Source: Bombyx mori
Lineage: Eukaryota > Arthropoda > Insecta > Lepidoptera > Bombycidae
Length of the DNA stretch: 64,000 nt
NCBI RefSeq assembly: GCF_030269925.1
Contig: NC_085127.1
Location: 12,965,501 to 13,029,500, forward strand
Reading direction: 5' to 3'
Position 1 is the stretch's first letter. The number at the start of each line of letters is the position of its first letter. Shown here in pieces: positions 46,150-57,615 of the stretch. Both the position numbers and the translations under genes were made by a program. The notes under the pieces are model-generated. The model had not been told where the DNA came from and ran no database searches. It saw nothing but the letters and a program-made list of their open reading frames with translations.

Positions 46150-46350
46150 CATTGGAGTCGAATGACCAAAAATAGAGAATACTGGCAATCTTTAGAGGAG
46201 GCCTTTGTCGAGAGACAAGCTGTTTTGAAAACCACACCGAACGCCGAACGGAGTACTTGATTATAAGTTGCATTTATTATTAAGTAATTTATTAAGTTAG
46301 TAATTAGTAAGTAAAACAGCAATAAAGGCTTATTATTATTATTATTATGA
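46150..46350 (+). mobile_element. RTE-like LINE C-terminus with (ATT)n tail
   Basis: The frame reads RMTKNREYWQSLEEAFVERQ, then AVLKTTPNAERST and a stop. The 3' UTR has AATAAAGGCTTATTATTATT. Confidence 0.65.
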
Positions 46351-46428
46351 AGGACGGTAAACTAGAAACCGTTAGAAGGCATTATTTATTGCAAGGCATA
46401 AGCTAAGATTAATTCCGCCACTTAAGGC

Positions 46429-46630
46429 TTTTTTTATTGCTTAAATGGGTGGACGAGCCCACAACCCACCTGGTGTTAAGTGGGTACTGGAGCCCATAGA
46501 CATCTACAACGTAAACGCGCCACCCACCTCGAGATATAAGTTCTAAGGTCTCAGTATAGTTACAACGGCTGCCCCACCCTTCAAACCGAAACGCCTGTTT
46601 CCACCAAACCATGAGGTCCTACCACCAGTA
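46429..46630 (-). mobile_element. Bm1-type SINE with internal deletion
   Basis: CTTCAAACCGAAACGCC is followed by TGTTTCCACCAAACC and then ATGAGGTCCTACCACCAG, so the CATTACTGCTTCACGG region is lost. Confidence 0.88.
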
Positions 46631-47119
46631 CGTAAGGCTTGCAAAAACATATTTAACAAGTAAATTGAAAAAATAAATCTCGCTTTCATTTTATTCCTTC
46701 TACAACACCCGATATTTCCAGTAATTAACTGATTTGTCCAAAGAGATTTGAAGAGATTTGTTCAGACTATCAAGTGTTCGACACTTAACGGTATTAAGCG
46801 AATCCCTTTTGCAAGAGGATGTCAGATTTATGACTGAACGATAAGTAAGTTAGGAGGCTGAGAAGATGATGGACGAGGCAGAGGTAGCAGCAGTGGCTTG
46901 AAGAGTACGTAATCGCATGCCTCATCTTTTGAATAATATGACGTATTAACATAACATAAGATAATTTCAGAAGGCTGTCGAAGTTCAGAAGTTGGTTAAC
47001 GGTGGGCATGCGGTAATATTTTTGGTCTTTTTTTGCTCTATCATTTATGCCAAGGACAGTACTTCCCGGAACTAATAGTAAAGTTAAAAATGGACAAAAC
47101 TTAGTCTTTTATCATCAAA
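46631..47119. other. Unassigned AT-rich sequence
   Basis: Nothing recognisable seen. Confidence 0.35.
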
Positions 47120-47416
47120 CTAGCTGACCCGGCAGATTTCGTAATGCCTCAATCGATAAATAAAAAACCTTAACTTTTGTATAAAATAAACTTAAAACAA
47201 ACAAAAGTAATCGGTCCGACGGGGGGGGGGGGGGGAGACATCAAAGGGAAACAAAATTGTTATTTTTATTAAATTCCGAGCATTTTGATATTTATCTACC
47301 TTTTAAACCTTCTCTGGCCTTCCACAAATAATTCAAGACCAAAATTAGCAAATCGGTCCAGCCGTTCTCGAGTTTTAGCGAGACTAACGAACAGCAATTC
47401 ATTTTTATATATATAG
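47120..47416 (-). mobile_element. Helitron-like family A with a long G tract
   Basis: CTAGCTGACCCGGCAGATTT ... TTTTTATATATATAGG. At 47220-47236 the usual GACGGGGGACAC is expanded to about 17 G. Confidence 0.8.
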
Positions 47417-47789
47417 GTACAGATAATTGGAAACTAAAGCGGACATTTCTGATGTCCATTAGCGGTGGTGACTATTAACCATCATGTGGTCCGTGTGGTC
47501 CGTATGCTCATTTGCGTTCTAAGCACAAAAAAAATGTCCTTACCGCCACGTCTAGTTGGCCCTTAAAGGTTTTATTAAAGGGACGATAGTTTTATTGTCG
47601 GACTGATTGTTGCACGATATGAAGTTTATTACATAGATACGTGCGGACAATGGGAACGTTATCTCGTAACGCATGTAGAACTTGTAATAAGCCCCTTAGG
47701 GCGCAATGATATGATATATATTGATGACAGTGCGTTGTGTAAATAAACTTTTATATCCAATAAACTGCCTATCATTGTTATTATATTAG

Positions 47790-47995
47790 TATATAATAAA
47801 TATAATTAAAAAAAAAAGCCCGCTGAGTTTGTTTCGCCGGTTCTTCTCAGGACTGTGGCTTTTTTTGGAACCGGTGGTAGAGTTAACATTTTCTTTTACA
47901 TTTTGACATTCAACAAGTGTATTTTTGATGACATCCAAGTTGAAATAAATGATTTTGAATTTGAATTTGAATTTGTATGTTACGAAAAGCAATTA
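47790..47995 (+). mobile_element. 3' UTR piece of the LINE at 49.5-54.6 kb
   Basis: CCCGCTGAGTTTGTTTCGCC ... (GAATTT)n tail. It matches the last about 190 bp of the full-length element, in the opposite orientation. Confidence 0.85.
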
Positions 47996-48162
47996 AATTT
48001 TGGAACATTCTGCTTACATAACGCCCACAAAATTTAGTGAATTTCTCTAAACTATGATAGTAAGGTTATTTAAAAAAATATTTCTGTATGGTAATAAATC
48101 TTGTAAAATTTTACAGTAAGCCCCCTATAACACGCTAGATTGGTTCCGTGTTTGAAAAAGCA

Positions 48163-48612
48163 TTGTTTTTTTTTTTTTTTTTATTGCTTAAGTAGCTGGA
48201 CGAGCTCACAGCCCACCTGATGTTAAGTGGTTACTGGAGCCCATAGACATCTACAACGTAAGTGCGCCACCTACCTCGAGATATAAGTTCTAAGGTCTCA
48301 AGTATAGTTACAACGGCTGCCCCACCCTTCAAACCGAAACGCATTACTGCTTCACGGCAGAAATAGGCAGGGTGGTGGTACCCACCCGCGCGGACTCACA
48401 AGAGGTCCAACCACCAGTAATTACGCAAATTATAATTTTGCGGGTTTCATTTTTATTACACGATGTTATTCCTTCACCATGGAAATCAATCGTGAACATT
48501 TGTTGAGTACGTATTTCATTACAAAAATTGGTACCCGCCTGCGAGATTCGAACACCGGTGCATCGCTCAACACGAATGCACCGGACGTCTTATCCGTTAG
48601 GCCACGACGACT
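48163..48612 (-). mobile_element. Full-length Bm1 SINE
   Basis: About 450 bp with tail, body and tRNA-like head (GGCCTAACGGATAAGACG; GGTGTTCGAATCTCGCAGG). Close to consensus. Confidence 0.95.
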
Positions 48613-49116
48613 TCAAAGAGTCGTAAGAGCATTCTCATATAACGCTCTTGTTTGACCCCATATTACGCGTTATGTACAAAAGTAATATGTATGTCAATAT
48701 AATACAATATAATCAATGTTTTTACAATTCAAAAACTAGGAACACCAATTCAATAAATTAATTTAATTTCATCCAATATACCATATAACAACACAATTGA
48801 TACAATATGTAAAGGTGAGCGAATTTCATTAGGAACTGTACAAAACATTATAAATTTCACAGTACAGAAATATGTATAACGTGTGAAATCCCCGCGTCAT
48901 ATGGGAAAACATCCGTGTTATACGAGGAACTGAGATCGCGTAATATGAAAATGTGTTATAAGAGTATCGTGTTATAAAAGAGGTTACTTTATTTTTATTG
49001 TCTTAAAATAGTGTCAAACAGACGTTTTGCTAAATTGTTGCACTGAAGTGTTATGTGATTAAGTCTATTTATTATTTTTATTCGTTTAAATATAATAACT
49101 TTTGTCAACGTTCAAC

Positions 49117-49225
49117 GGTAGGCAGCGGCTTGGCTCTGTCCCTGGCATTGCTGTAGTCCATGGGCGACGGTAACTACTCACCATCAGGGGGATCGTAAGC
49201 TCATCTGCCTACAATGGGCAAAAAA
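49117..49225 (+). mobile_element. LINE 3' UTR end
   Basis: GGTAGGCAGCGGCTTGGCTC to TCTGCCTACAATGGGC plus an A-run. Confidence 0.75.
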
Positions 49226-49945
49226 AAAAACGCTCTAGTCAATAAACAAGCAATCCAAATTAAGAAACTCTTATAGCCGTGGTCTTTAAATGAAGTCTAT
49301 TAGTATTTTAATGTTTACGACTCACAAGTATGTATAAAAAGCAATTTTTTTTTTTGTTTTTTTTTTTTTTTATGATGCACAAAACATATTACAACCATAG
49401 AAATTATAAGTTTAAATGTTTAACATAACAATTTTGATTGCAATTCAAAATAGGTGCATACAGAACAACTGAACGAATCAACAACGGAACCGATGCCTAA
49501 ATACCATGTATACATGCTTACATACGCTCATATTCAAATTCAAATTCAAATTCAAAATCATTTATTTCAACTTGGATGTCATCAAAAACACACTTGTTGA
49601 ATGTCAAAATGTAAAAGAAAATGTTAACTCTACCACCGGTTCCAAAAAAGCCACAGTCCTGAGAAGAACCGGCGAAACAAACTCAGCGGGCTTTTTTATG
49701 TATTTTCTCAACTATTTTCTTCTTTTTTTTTTTTTTTAAACAAGAAAACATATTTACAGTATACAAAAGACAAGTCAAAAAAATACAATTCAAATAAATA
49801 ATAATAATAATGAAAAATGAAAAGGCCAGGAGCGAACGCCTCATTCCCACGTAGTGCCATCTAGTAAAAAATCCTTAACTTTATAATATGCCTTGTTGCA
49901 CAAACGTTCCTTGACAGTTTTCTTAAATCTATGAACAGGTAGTAG

Positions 49946-52687
49946 TTAAACGTTTTGTGGGATCTTGTTGAAAAGTTGTACACCCAGCCCCCTGAAAGAG
50001 TTGCTTATTTTCTTAATTCGAGCCGCCGGCAACGCAAGCCTATGTTTGTTCCTAGTGTTCACATTATGCAAATCGCAGACTCTGGGGAATTCTACAATGT
50101 TTTTACGCACGTACAATAAATTTTCAAAAATGTATTGGGACGCTAAAGTTAGAATTTTGATTTCCTTAAACTTGTCCCTCAAGGATTCCCTCGGGTGCAT
50201 ATTATAAATAGCACGAATAGCCCTCTTCTGCAGGATGAAAATCGTTTCGACATCGGCAGCATTGCCCCACAGCAAAATGCCATAGGACATAACACTATGA
50301 AAATAACTGAAATAAACTAGACGTGCCGTATCTTCATCAGTATACGTTCGTATTTTTTTTACCGCAAACGCTGCAGAACTAAGTCTATTCGCTAACTTGC
50401 ATATGTGAGGACCCCACTGTAGCCTGGAATCAACTGTTATACCAAGAAAAACTGTCGAATCAACAAGCTCCAGTGTCTCTCCACTTACAATGATATTAGT
50501 GTCTACTTGTCTAACATTGGGTGTGGTAAATTTTATACATTTTGTTTTTTTGTTATTTAATAACAGATTATTAACACTAAACCAATGTACCACGCGCGAG
50601 ATAGCATCATTCACATCGTCATAATCTTCCAATTGTCGTTTAATTTTAAACAATAAGGATGTATCATCAGCGAATAATACGACCTCGTGACGGGTTTCAA
50701 TAAACTTTGGTAAATCATTGATATACACAAGAAATAAGAAGGGACCCAATATGGAACCCTGAGGAACACCCATATTAAGTAAGACACCGGAAGATCTCTT
50801 TCCTTTAACGTCTACCTTTTGGATTCTTCCGGATAAATAAGATTTAATAAGTTCTAATGAAACGCCCCTAATACCATAATGGTGTAATTTCCTCAACAAT
50901 GTATTATGCTCAACACAATCAAAAGCTTTAGATAAGTCGCAGAATACCCCAAGGGCATTATGCGATTCCTCCCAAGCCTGAAAAATATTTTTAATAAGAT
51001 CTACACCTGCATCAATAGTCGAACGGCCTCTAGTGAATCCATATTGTTTGTTATGAAGCAGGTTATTGGAATAGAAATGGTTCAAAAGCTGTTCCAAAAT
51101 AATTTTTTCAAAAATTTTACTCAATGTAGGTAGTACTGAAATGGGTCTAAAGTTAGTGGGGTCAAAAGTACTACCAGATTTAAACAGAGGTATTATTTTA
51201 CTATATTTCATTAGATCAGGAAACACACCACTATAAATACAGTCATTAAATATTGTAGCAAGGTAAGGTGCGATTATATCAATAATGGATTTTATAACCT
51301 TAATTGATATTCCCCATAAATCACCAGTTTTTTTAATATTAATGAGCTTGAAATTATCAATTATGTCCTTTATAGCAATATTTGTGAACTTAAAGTTAAC
51401 ACTGCATTCATCAACATGATCTTGCAGTAATGATTCGGCGACGGTAGGAGATGAAATTAAAGATTTTGTAGTAGAAGCTGGGATATCAGCAAAGTAGCGC
51501 TCAAAAGCACTGGCCACTTCTTGATGAGAAGTTATTATTTTATCATTGATTTTCAAAATTGATTCAGCATTGCTGTTTCTGACATTCCCAGTCTCCCTAT
51601 TAATGATATTCCAAGTCATTTTAATTTTGTCAGGTGCATTTTTTATAAGTTTGCCTAAGTGCAATGACTTGGCCACTGTACAGACTTTTTTAAAAAGCTT
51701 GGAATATTTACAGACATACTCATGAAATGACTTATTATGATTATAGGATTTTTCATGATAAAGGTCATATAATCTCTGCCTTCTTTTGTGAATTCCAACA
51801 GTCGCCCATTCATTGAATGATCTTTTATTATGTAAGATCAGAGTTTTAGAAGTAAAGATGGCACTAAATTCATCATTAATGCAATTAAATAAATCCATGT
51901 AGTGAACATTAGGATCTTCACTATAACAAACATTCGCAATTCTTGCCAAAACTTTACCTCTAAACTTCTCCATACGTCTAATATTAATAGGAACAAACTG
52001 TAGGTTTCTTGAACTATTAACATCTGTAACAGATTTAATTTTAAAAGATATGAATTGTCCACTGTGGTCTGAACTTAAATGATTAATAATATATTTATGC
52101 AAAGGTTTTACGTTTGTGAAAATATTATCTATACAGGTTGCCGATGTGCTAGTTTTTCTTGTGGGCTCTGAAAATAAATTGCTAAGGTTATATGATTTTA
52201 ACAATGTTCTGAATCTAATAGTGGCATTTGTATTTTCTAATAAATTTATATTAAAATCACCACAGATAAAAATATGTTTATTAGAAACAGAGAGCTTTAA
52301 TAAAACATGTTCCAATATATTTTCAAAAGAATCATATAACGAATTCGGGGGCCTGTACACACTTACAACAATGAATCGCTCAAGCTCTACACATGCCATT
52401 TCAATAATCCGTTCCACAGAGAGGCTCACAATGTCTCTACGTTCCTTACATTTATAATCTTTATTAACAATGATAAGAGAGCCTCCTCGTATAGCATTCT
52501 CTCTGCAGAAGGAACTCATAACCTGGTGATTTTTAAAATTACAATTTAATTCATATTTTTTAAGCCAATGTTCAGTTACACATAGAAAGTTGACTTTGTT
52601 GTAATCTAGAAACAAATCAATTTCAAGTTCTTTACCCATCAAACCTTGTAAGTTCTGATGCACCAGGTTGATCACAGTTGTTTTCAA
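49946..52687 (-). CDS. ORF2: endonuclease-reverse transcriptase
   Basis: A 913-residue protein that nicks target DNA and reverse-transcribes its RNA there. N-terminal AP-like endonuclease: Asn12 (HQNLQG), Glu39 (TEHW), VYRPP, GDFNIN near 142, IDNIFTN near 189 and SDHSGQ near 206, so the catalytic set looks complete. The reverse transcriptase occupies about 480-760: FRPISVLP, CDLSKAFDCVEH, GVPQGSILGP and FADD at about 671-674. A thumb and Cys-poor C terminus ends FRGLGVQLFNKIPQNV. There is no internal stop or frameshift. No RNase H is seen. Length fits jockey/CR1-type ORF2. It could be an active copy. It starts at the first ATG of the frame, 77 nt after the ORF1 stop. Confidence 0.93.
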   Translation of the reverse strand: MKTTVINLVHQNLQGLMGKELEIDLFLDYNKVNFLCVTEHWLKKYELNCNFKNHQVMSSFCRENAIRGGSLIIVNKDYKCKERRDIVSLSVERIIEMACVELERFIVVSVYRPPNSLYDSFENILEHVLLKLSVSNKHIFICGDFNINLLENTNATIRFRTLLKSYNLSNLFSEPTRKTSTSATCIDNIFTNVKPLHKYIINHLSSDHSGQFISFKIKSVTDVNSSRNLQFVPINIRRMEKFRGKVLARIANVCYSEDPNVHYMDLFNCINDEFSAIFTSKTLILHNKRSFNEWATVGIHKRRQRLYDLYHEKSYNHNKSFHEYVCKYSKLFKKVCTVAKSLHLGKLIKNAPDKIKMTWNIINRETGNVRNSNAESILKINDKIITSHQEVASAFERYFADIPASTTKSLISSPTVAESLLQDHVDECSVNFKFTNIAIKDIIDNFKLINIKKTGDLWGISIKVIKSIIDIIAPYLATIFNDCIYSGVFPDLMKYSKIIPLFKSGSTFDPTNFRPISVLPTLSKIFEKIILEQLLNHFYSNNLLHNKQYGFTRGRSTIDAGVDLIKNIFQAWEESHNALGVFCDLSKAFDCVEHNTLLRKLHHYGIRGVSLELIKSYLSGRIQKVDVKGKRSSGVLLNMGVPQGSILGPFLFLVYINDLPKFIETRHEVVLFADDTSLLFKIKRQLEDYDDVNDAISRVVHWFSVNNLLLNNKKTKCIKFTTPNVRQVDTNIIVSGETLELVDSTVFLGITVDSRLQWGPHICKLANRLSSAAFAVKKIRTYTDEDTARLVYFSYFHSVMSYGILLWGNAADVETIFILQKRAIRAIYNMHPRESLRDKFKEIKILTLASQYIFENLLYVRKNIVEFPRVCDLHNVNTRNKHRLALPAARIKKISNSFRGLGVQLFNKIPQNV

Positions 52688-52764
52688 AGAAACAGTATTT
52701 GTTGATGGGCTGTGTCCAAATAAATCATATTTACTGCAAGAGGTAAACTCTGTTGTCTTAGTAT

Positions 52765-54408
52765 TTAATTTAAATTACTTGGAACGGATTCCAAATTAAT
52801 AGATGTCATATTTTTTTCCTGCTCAAAAGAAGCAGTAGGTTGATTAGCCAAATTCATGGCTAGATAAATGTGTAAAAAATAATGTAGCGAGTTTGCTACT
52901 TGTCTAAAATTGTAGCTACCTAAATAGTATTTGTTAGGTTTTGTCATACTAATACATTTATTTTTTATCATGCAATTAATGTCAATAGTGTAAAATATAT
53001 TTTGTGACTTGCATGGTGTCGTGACATAATAATTATTTACATTTGAAATTGTTTGCATAAAATCATTAATACTATGTCTCATTTTGTTTTCCGCTGGCAT
53101 ACTCTGAATAAATGGAAATGCAAACATAATGATCTTTTTCACCTGTAGTGTTAATAATTGATTTATTTGATATTTTATATCTCTTATATCTGCATTTCCC
53201 CTTCTCCCAATCATTATAATTATTGTTGTGTTTGGGCAATGAGTCACTTTTAAATTTTTATTAAGGATGTGGGTACATGAAGCCCCTGGCATACAATAAT
53301 TTATCACAGATTGTCCCGAACACAGATCATTCAGCGCTACACCCATATTTTTCCCTAGTTCATCACTGAATATTTTAATAATGTTTGTTGTAAGCAAAGG
53401 TTTAATTATATTGTTTACAACGGGCTTACAGGTAGAAATAGAATATTGATTTTGACTATTGGAATGGTCTGGTAGTGGAGAACCTGATATAGAGCAGTGG
53501 CACTTGCAATTAGCATATTGTAATGTCAAAGATTCAAATCGCTCTTTATTATTATTACATAAATCAAGCAGATTATCCATCACCGATATATGTTCACATA
53601 TGTCCTTTTGGGCATATTCATAATTTTTAGTAACACTGTCCAAATCTGTTTTCAATGAATTTATTTGTGAGGTTAACTTTTCTATTTCTAACTCATGATT
53701 GTGATGAACATATTGTAATTTTTCAAGTGAAGTATTTAGTTTTGTACGCAGTGCATTTCGTTCTTTGCATATAGTTTTCATATAATTAATAGATTTTCTA
53801 GATTTCAATAGTTGCTGCGTTTTATTTATAAACTTATTTAATTTAGTGAATCTCTTATAATTTTTCTTACTAAGAATTAATCGAGAGGAATGTGTACTAT
53901 CGGAGTCACCACCAGTCAAATCTATTGTAGGTATGTCACACTCAGAGGTGGTGATCACTGTTCCCGAAGCTGGTTCACTCTCGATCAGTTCCGAGTACAG
54001 GCTCTGTGTTTTTTGGGCTTTTAGATTTGTTATCTCTAACTGTAAATTAGAGATACAATCATGTGCCTGAGAAAGTTTGACTTTCAGTTCAGCTGAGAGT
54101 TGGAGCGACTCAACATACTCACCGCTGCACTGATCGAAGCCGTCTACAACATTTTGTAATTTCTTGTTAGTCTCAAGAACTTCATTGTATTCAATGGAGA
54201 GCTGAGACAACTGTCCTTTCAACATAGTATTTTTCTTAATTACCTGGAGTGTTTCGACTTCGTTGTCTTCTCTCTCTTTTAACAGTTGTTGACACTGTTC
54301 CCGTGATGTTTTCAGTTGTTGAAGAGCCATTTGAAGTTGGTCATCAACTTGACGAGCTTTGGTACCTCTGGTCATCATTTTGGAATTGCAGAAATTGATA
54401 GTACCCAC
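52765..54408 (-). CDS. ORF1: coiled-coil protein with degenerate SGNH-like domain
   Basis: 547 codons; the true start may be the Met-Met at 11-12 (MMTRGTKARQ). Residues about 15-145 and 185-290 are rich in heptad Leu/Ile/Glu/Lys and should form coiled coils, likely for particle assembly. About 330-525 follows the block order of the SGNH/GDSL esterase domain found in ORF1 of CR1-like elements: IKIFSDELGKNMG where GDS is expected, MPGAS near 372, IIIMIGRRGNAD near 395 and YYLGSYNFRQVANSL near 492 where the D..H block is expected. The Ser and His of the triad appear to be missing, so the fold may be kept without the hydrolase activity. The fold is inferred from motif order only. Confidence 0.75.
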   Translation of the reverse strand: MGTINFCNSKMMTRGTKARQVDDQLQMALQQLKTSREQCQQLLKEREDNEVETLQVIKKNTMLKGQLSQLSIEYNEVLETNKKLQNVVDGFDQCSGEYVESLQLSAELKVKLSQAHDCISNLQLEITNLKAQKTQSLYSELIESEPASGTVITTSECDIPTIDLTGGDSDSTHSSRLILSKKNYKRFTKLNKFINKTQQLLKSRKSINYMKTICKERNALRTKLNTSLEKLQYVHHNHELEIEKLTSQINSLKTDLDSVTKNYEYAQKDICEHISVMDNLLDLCNNNKERFESLTLQYANCKCHCSISGSPLPDHSNSQNQYSISTCKPVVNNIIKPLLTTNIIKIFSDELGKNMGVALNDLCSGQSVINYCMPGASCTHILNKNLKVTHCPNTTIIIMIGRRGNADIRDIKYQINQLLTLQVKKIIMFAFPFIQSMPAENKMRHSINDFMQTISNVNNYYVTTPCKSQNIFYTIDINCMIKNKCISMTKPNKYYLGSYNFRQVANSLHYFLHIYLAMNLANQPTASFEQEKNMTSINLESVPSNLN

Positions 54409-54617
54409 GTAAAAATAAAAAATAAAAATTTTTACAATTATGCAGTAAAATGCACTAATTAAATGTTTTACGTAACAATAAACTTATATTATCACTTAGG
54501 TATATGTTTTATACAATTATAAGTACAATAAAGAACTTATAACTATTTAATTTAAATAATAATTGGGAGAGCACAATAATATTGACAAGTAGCGGTCAGT
54601 GTTGCCAGCCGAAAAAA

Positions 54618-54618
54618 A

Positions 54619-54706
<88 letters not shown>

Positions 54707-54723
54707 ACACAGACACACACACA
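54618..54723. repeat. (AC)n microsatellite
   Basis: About 50 CA repeats with a few CAGACA interruptions, beside the 5' end of the LINE. Confidence 0.97.
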
Positions 54724-55152
54724 TATATGTAAGTTACTATCTGATTAAATTAAATCTAATGTATAATATAACCTAATGTAAACTGGACAATATTAATTAT
54801 TTGAGAATATGTCTAGCTAATTTACAATATTAACTCCATATGACCCTAAACTAATTCTAATTCTAATTCCATTAAGTAGCAGTCACGTTTCCTGCTGCAA
54901 TTACAATCGAGAGTTTGAAAGTAATGCTGCAATTAGCTGAAAGAGGTTAATTCCTGGTCGCAGGTCACGTTCAGACCTACCTCGTGAAGTTCCAATTAAG
55001 TTAAGCGACGCTTTAACTAGAGACCAAGATTCTTCTCAGGTGAACGGGGGCTTAAATGATTTTCAGGAAACATAAAATCAAAATGACAAAATAAATTTGA
55101 TTGTCATATTTTTAGGTGAATTTCAACATTTTATTATAATCTCTTAACTGAC

Positions 55153-55497
55153 GATAATGGTCCAAAAGATAAGACGAATGACTTCCACGGTGAAGGAATA
55201 ACAACGTGTAATAAAATTCAAACCCGCAAAATTATAATTTGCGTAATTACTGGTGGTAGAACCTCTTGTGAGTTCGCACGTATAGGTACCACCGCCTTGT
55301 CTATTTCTGCCGTGAAGCAGTAATGCGTTTCGGTTTGAAGAGCGGGGCAGCCATTGCAACTATATATACTGATACATTAGAACTTATATCTCAATGTGGG
55401 TGCCGCATTTACATCGTAGATGTCTATGGGCTCCAGTAACCACTTAACACCAGATGGGCTGTGAGCTCGTCCACCCATCTAAGCAACAAAAAAAATG
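55153..55497 (+). mobile_element. Bm1 SINE with part of its head lost
   Basis: AAAAGATAAGACGA is joined to ATGACTTCCACGGTGAAGGA, so the B box is missing. The rest is complete to the tail. Confidence 0.9.
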
Positions 55498-55800
55498 TAC
55501 GCTAGGTTAACCGGAATCATTGATATACAGTCTTCGTTATTAATAAAAATAAACATCGCGTCTTGTTAGGCTTGTACACAAGTTAATGTTTTGGATATAT
55601 TCACTTTTTATATCCACTGTTGGCTATCTGGTCCCATTATTTATTGCTAACGGCGGAAGCTTGTTTATTTTTTCGTTACGGCTATATTGAATACAACATA
55701 TTATCGTATGGATTTATTGTACAGTTTGTTATCCAAATTAATGGATAGTGAAATACGGAGATCGCTAAGGGATAATTTATTTTTGTTCCGTGTTCGTTCC

Positions 55801-56133
55801 GTAGCGCTTTGTGATTAAGTCCAGTGCATTCGTGTTGAGCAATACATTGGTGTTCGAATCCCAGGCGGGTATAAATTTTTCTAATGAAATACAACAACAA
55901 CAAATGTTCACGATTGACTTCCACGGTGAAGGAATAGCATCGCGTAATAAAAAGCAAATCTGCAAAATTATAATTTGTGTAATTACTGGTGGTAGGACTT
56001 TGAGTCTGTACGGGTAGGTGCCACCACCCTGCCTATTTCTGCCGTGAAGCAGTAATGCGTGTCAGCTTGAAGTGCGCGGCAGCCGTTGTAACTATAGAAC
56101 TCATATCTCAAGGTGGGTGGCCGCATTTATATG
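55801..56133 (+). mobile_element. Bm1 SINE, 3' truncated
   Basis: Head with GGTGTTCGAATCCCAGGCGG, body to GGTGGGTGGCCGCATTTAT. Confidence 0.88.
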
Positions 56134-56476
56134 TATAGTAACCGGCAAACTTCCTGAGCAAATGACCTTGACTGCGCAGAACCGAATTTTAGATCACTTT
56201 GGTGGTGAGGGTGAGGCGCGACGGCAGGGGAAATCGTATCGAGCGCGTTATTGGTAGATCAGTCGAACCCTGCGTCCCGCACCGCGCCTTCATTCCGCTT
56301 GCTCCCAAAAGTACGCTTGCGTACAGTGAAAAGTCTATCGTTATTAATCGTTAAGTTATATTTTGTTATAATTGCTTGTTGACTTTGTTGCCAGAGTGTA
56401 AAATAAAAAAAATAATTAATTATAGACAAAAAAGAAGATCGAACCGACCGAGTCGTAAACTACACCGATGAGCCCT

Positions 56477-56623
56477 ATGTCGACTTATCACGATGATGGC
56501 GACTCGGGTGATGAAAACAGTGATGATGATAATGGTCAAGATTATGATAACGAAAAAAAATTACAAATACCAGCTTCGCTTCAACTGAACGAAGACCTGG
56601 CAATAGCTCTAGTTTTGACTTAA
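56477..56623 (+). CDS. Small acidic ORF, unknown
   Basis: 48 codons: MSTYHDDGDSGDENSDDDNG, then QDYDNEKKLQ and TAA. The acidic start resembles N termini of piggyBac-type transposases, but no catalytic part follows. May be a transposon relic. Confidence 0.25.
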   Translation: MSTYHDDGDSGDENSDDDNGQDYDNEKKLQIPASLQLNEDLAIALVLT

Positions 56624-56840
56624 TAGAAGGAATATCTATTTTACCCCAAGATTAAATTATTATAATTATTAACCTATATTTTTTGTTGATGTTCTAATAA
56701 ATATATAAATAAATACATATGTTGATTTTAATAATTTAATTGCATTATGACGCAGAGTAAATAATGTTTTTGCATGTGAGTGTACCATGCGCAAACTTAC
56801 CCCCACTACGTCAACAAATGCTCAAGAAGTTTGCCGGCTA

Positions 56841-56932
56841 TTATACGTAGATGTGTATGAGCTTCAGTAACCATTTAACACTAACCAGGTGGGCTGTAAG
56901 CTGGTACATCATATAAGTAATAAATAAAACAT
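56841..56932 (+). mobile_element. Bm1 3' end, diverged
   Basis: GTAGATGTGTATGAGCTTCA, then CAGGTGGGCTGTAAGCTGG. Confidence 0.8.
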
Positions 56933-57615
56933 AATTAAATGTACAATTGAAACTGTTTTGCTATTGTTAAGTTATACGTAATTATGACGTTTCTCTTAAT
57001 ATCATCAGGTCAGTCGTCGTTTTTCGATAAAGTTTGGAATAAATAAATAGTATATAGTATTATATATATTTAGAGATAGTATACATATAGCATTCCAAAA
57101 ACTGCCGAAAAGTATATGACGATTCGTAACATCGTAACATTTTTAACATAAATAAACCAAGAATCAAGTAATGTGATGAGTTGAATGTGATAATAAAAAG
57201 AAGATGAAGGAATGATCTCGAATATTTATACACTAACTAAAATTATTATATGAATGTGCTATCAAAGCAATTGGTTTACTGCACTGCTATAATATTACGG
57301 GAATAATGCAATTTACAAATATTTGACAACTTTTAAAATTTACATAAAATAAGTGTCTAAGTGTTCACTTATTGAATGAGTTGACGAAAAAATTTATAAA
57401 TTTTTAATACGCTTTTATTAGCTTCAGACGTATGTATGTTTGTAACGGAATCTCTGAACATGATTTTGACCCCCTTCAAAACGTCGGATTAACTCGAAAT
57501 TTGGTATTTCTAACTTATTAAGGACCGATGACAATTCAATATTTAATAAATAAATAAATAAAAAATTGAAATTGAACTAAAAAATGAAAATTAAATAATA
57601 GTTTAAAAGAACTAA

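Larger units (their letters stand above)
49532..54610 (-). mobile_element. Near-full-length two-ORF non-LTR retrotransposon
   Basis: Reading the minus strand: a short 5' UTR (5' edge near GGCTGGCAACACTGACC, not exact), ORF1 (54408-52765), a 77-nt gap, ORF2 (52687-49946), a about 390-nt 3' UTR and a (TTTGAA)n tail at 49532-49556. Both ORFs are uninterrupted. The two-ORF plan with an esterase-like ORF1 and a hexanucleotide tail points to the CR1/L2/Daphne group; the clade is inferred, not tested. Confidence 0.88.

Noticed and set aside
45918..46322. 134-codon minus-strand ORF
   Set aside because: It lies antisense to an RTE-like C terminus and 3' UTR.
54582..54776. ORF with repeated Thr-His
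   Set aside because: It is a translation of the (AC)n microsatellite.
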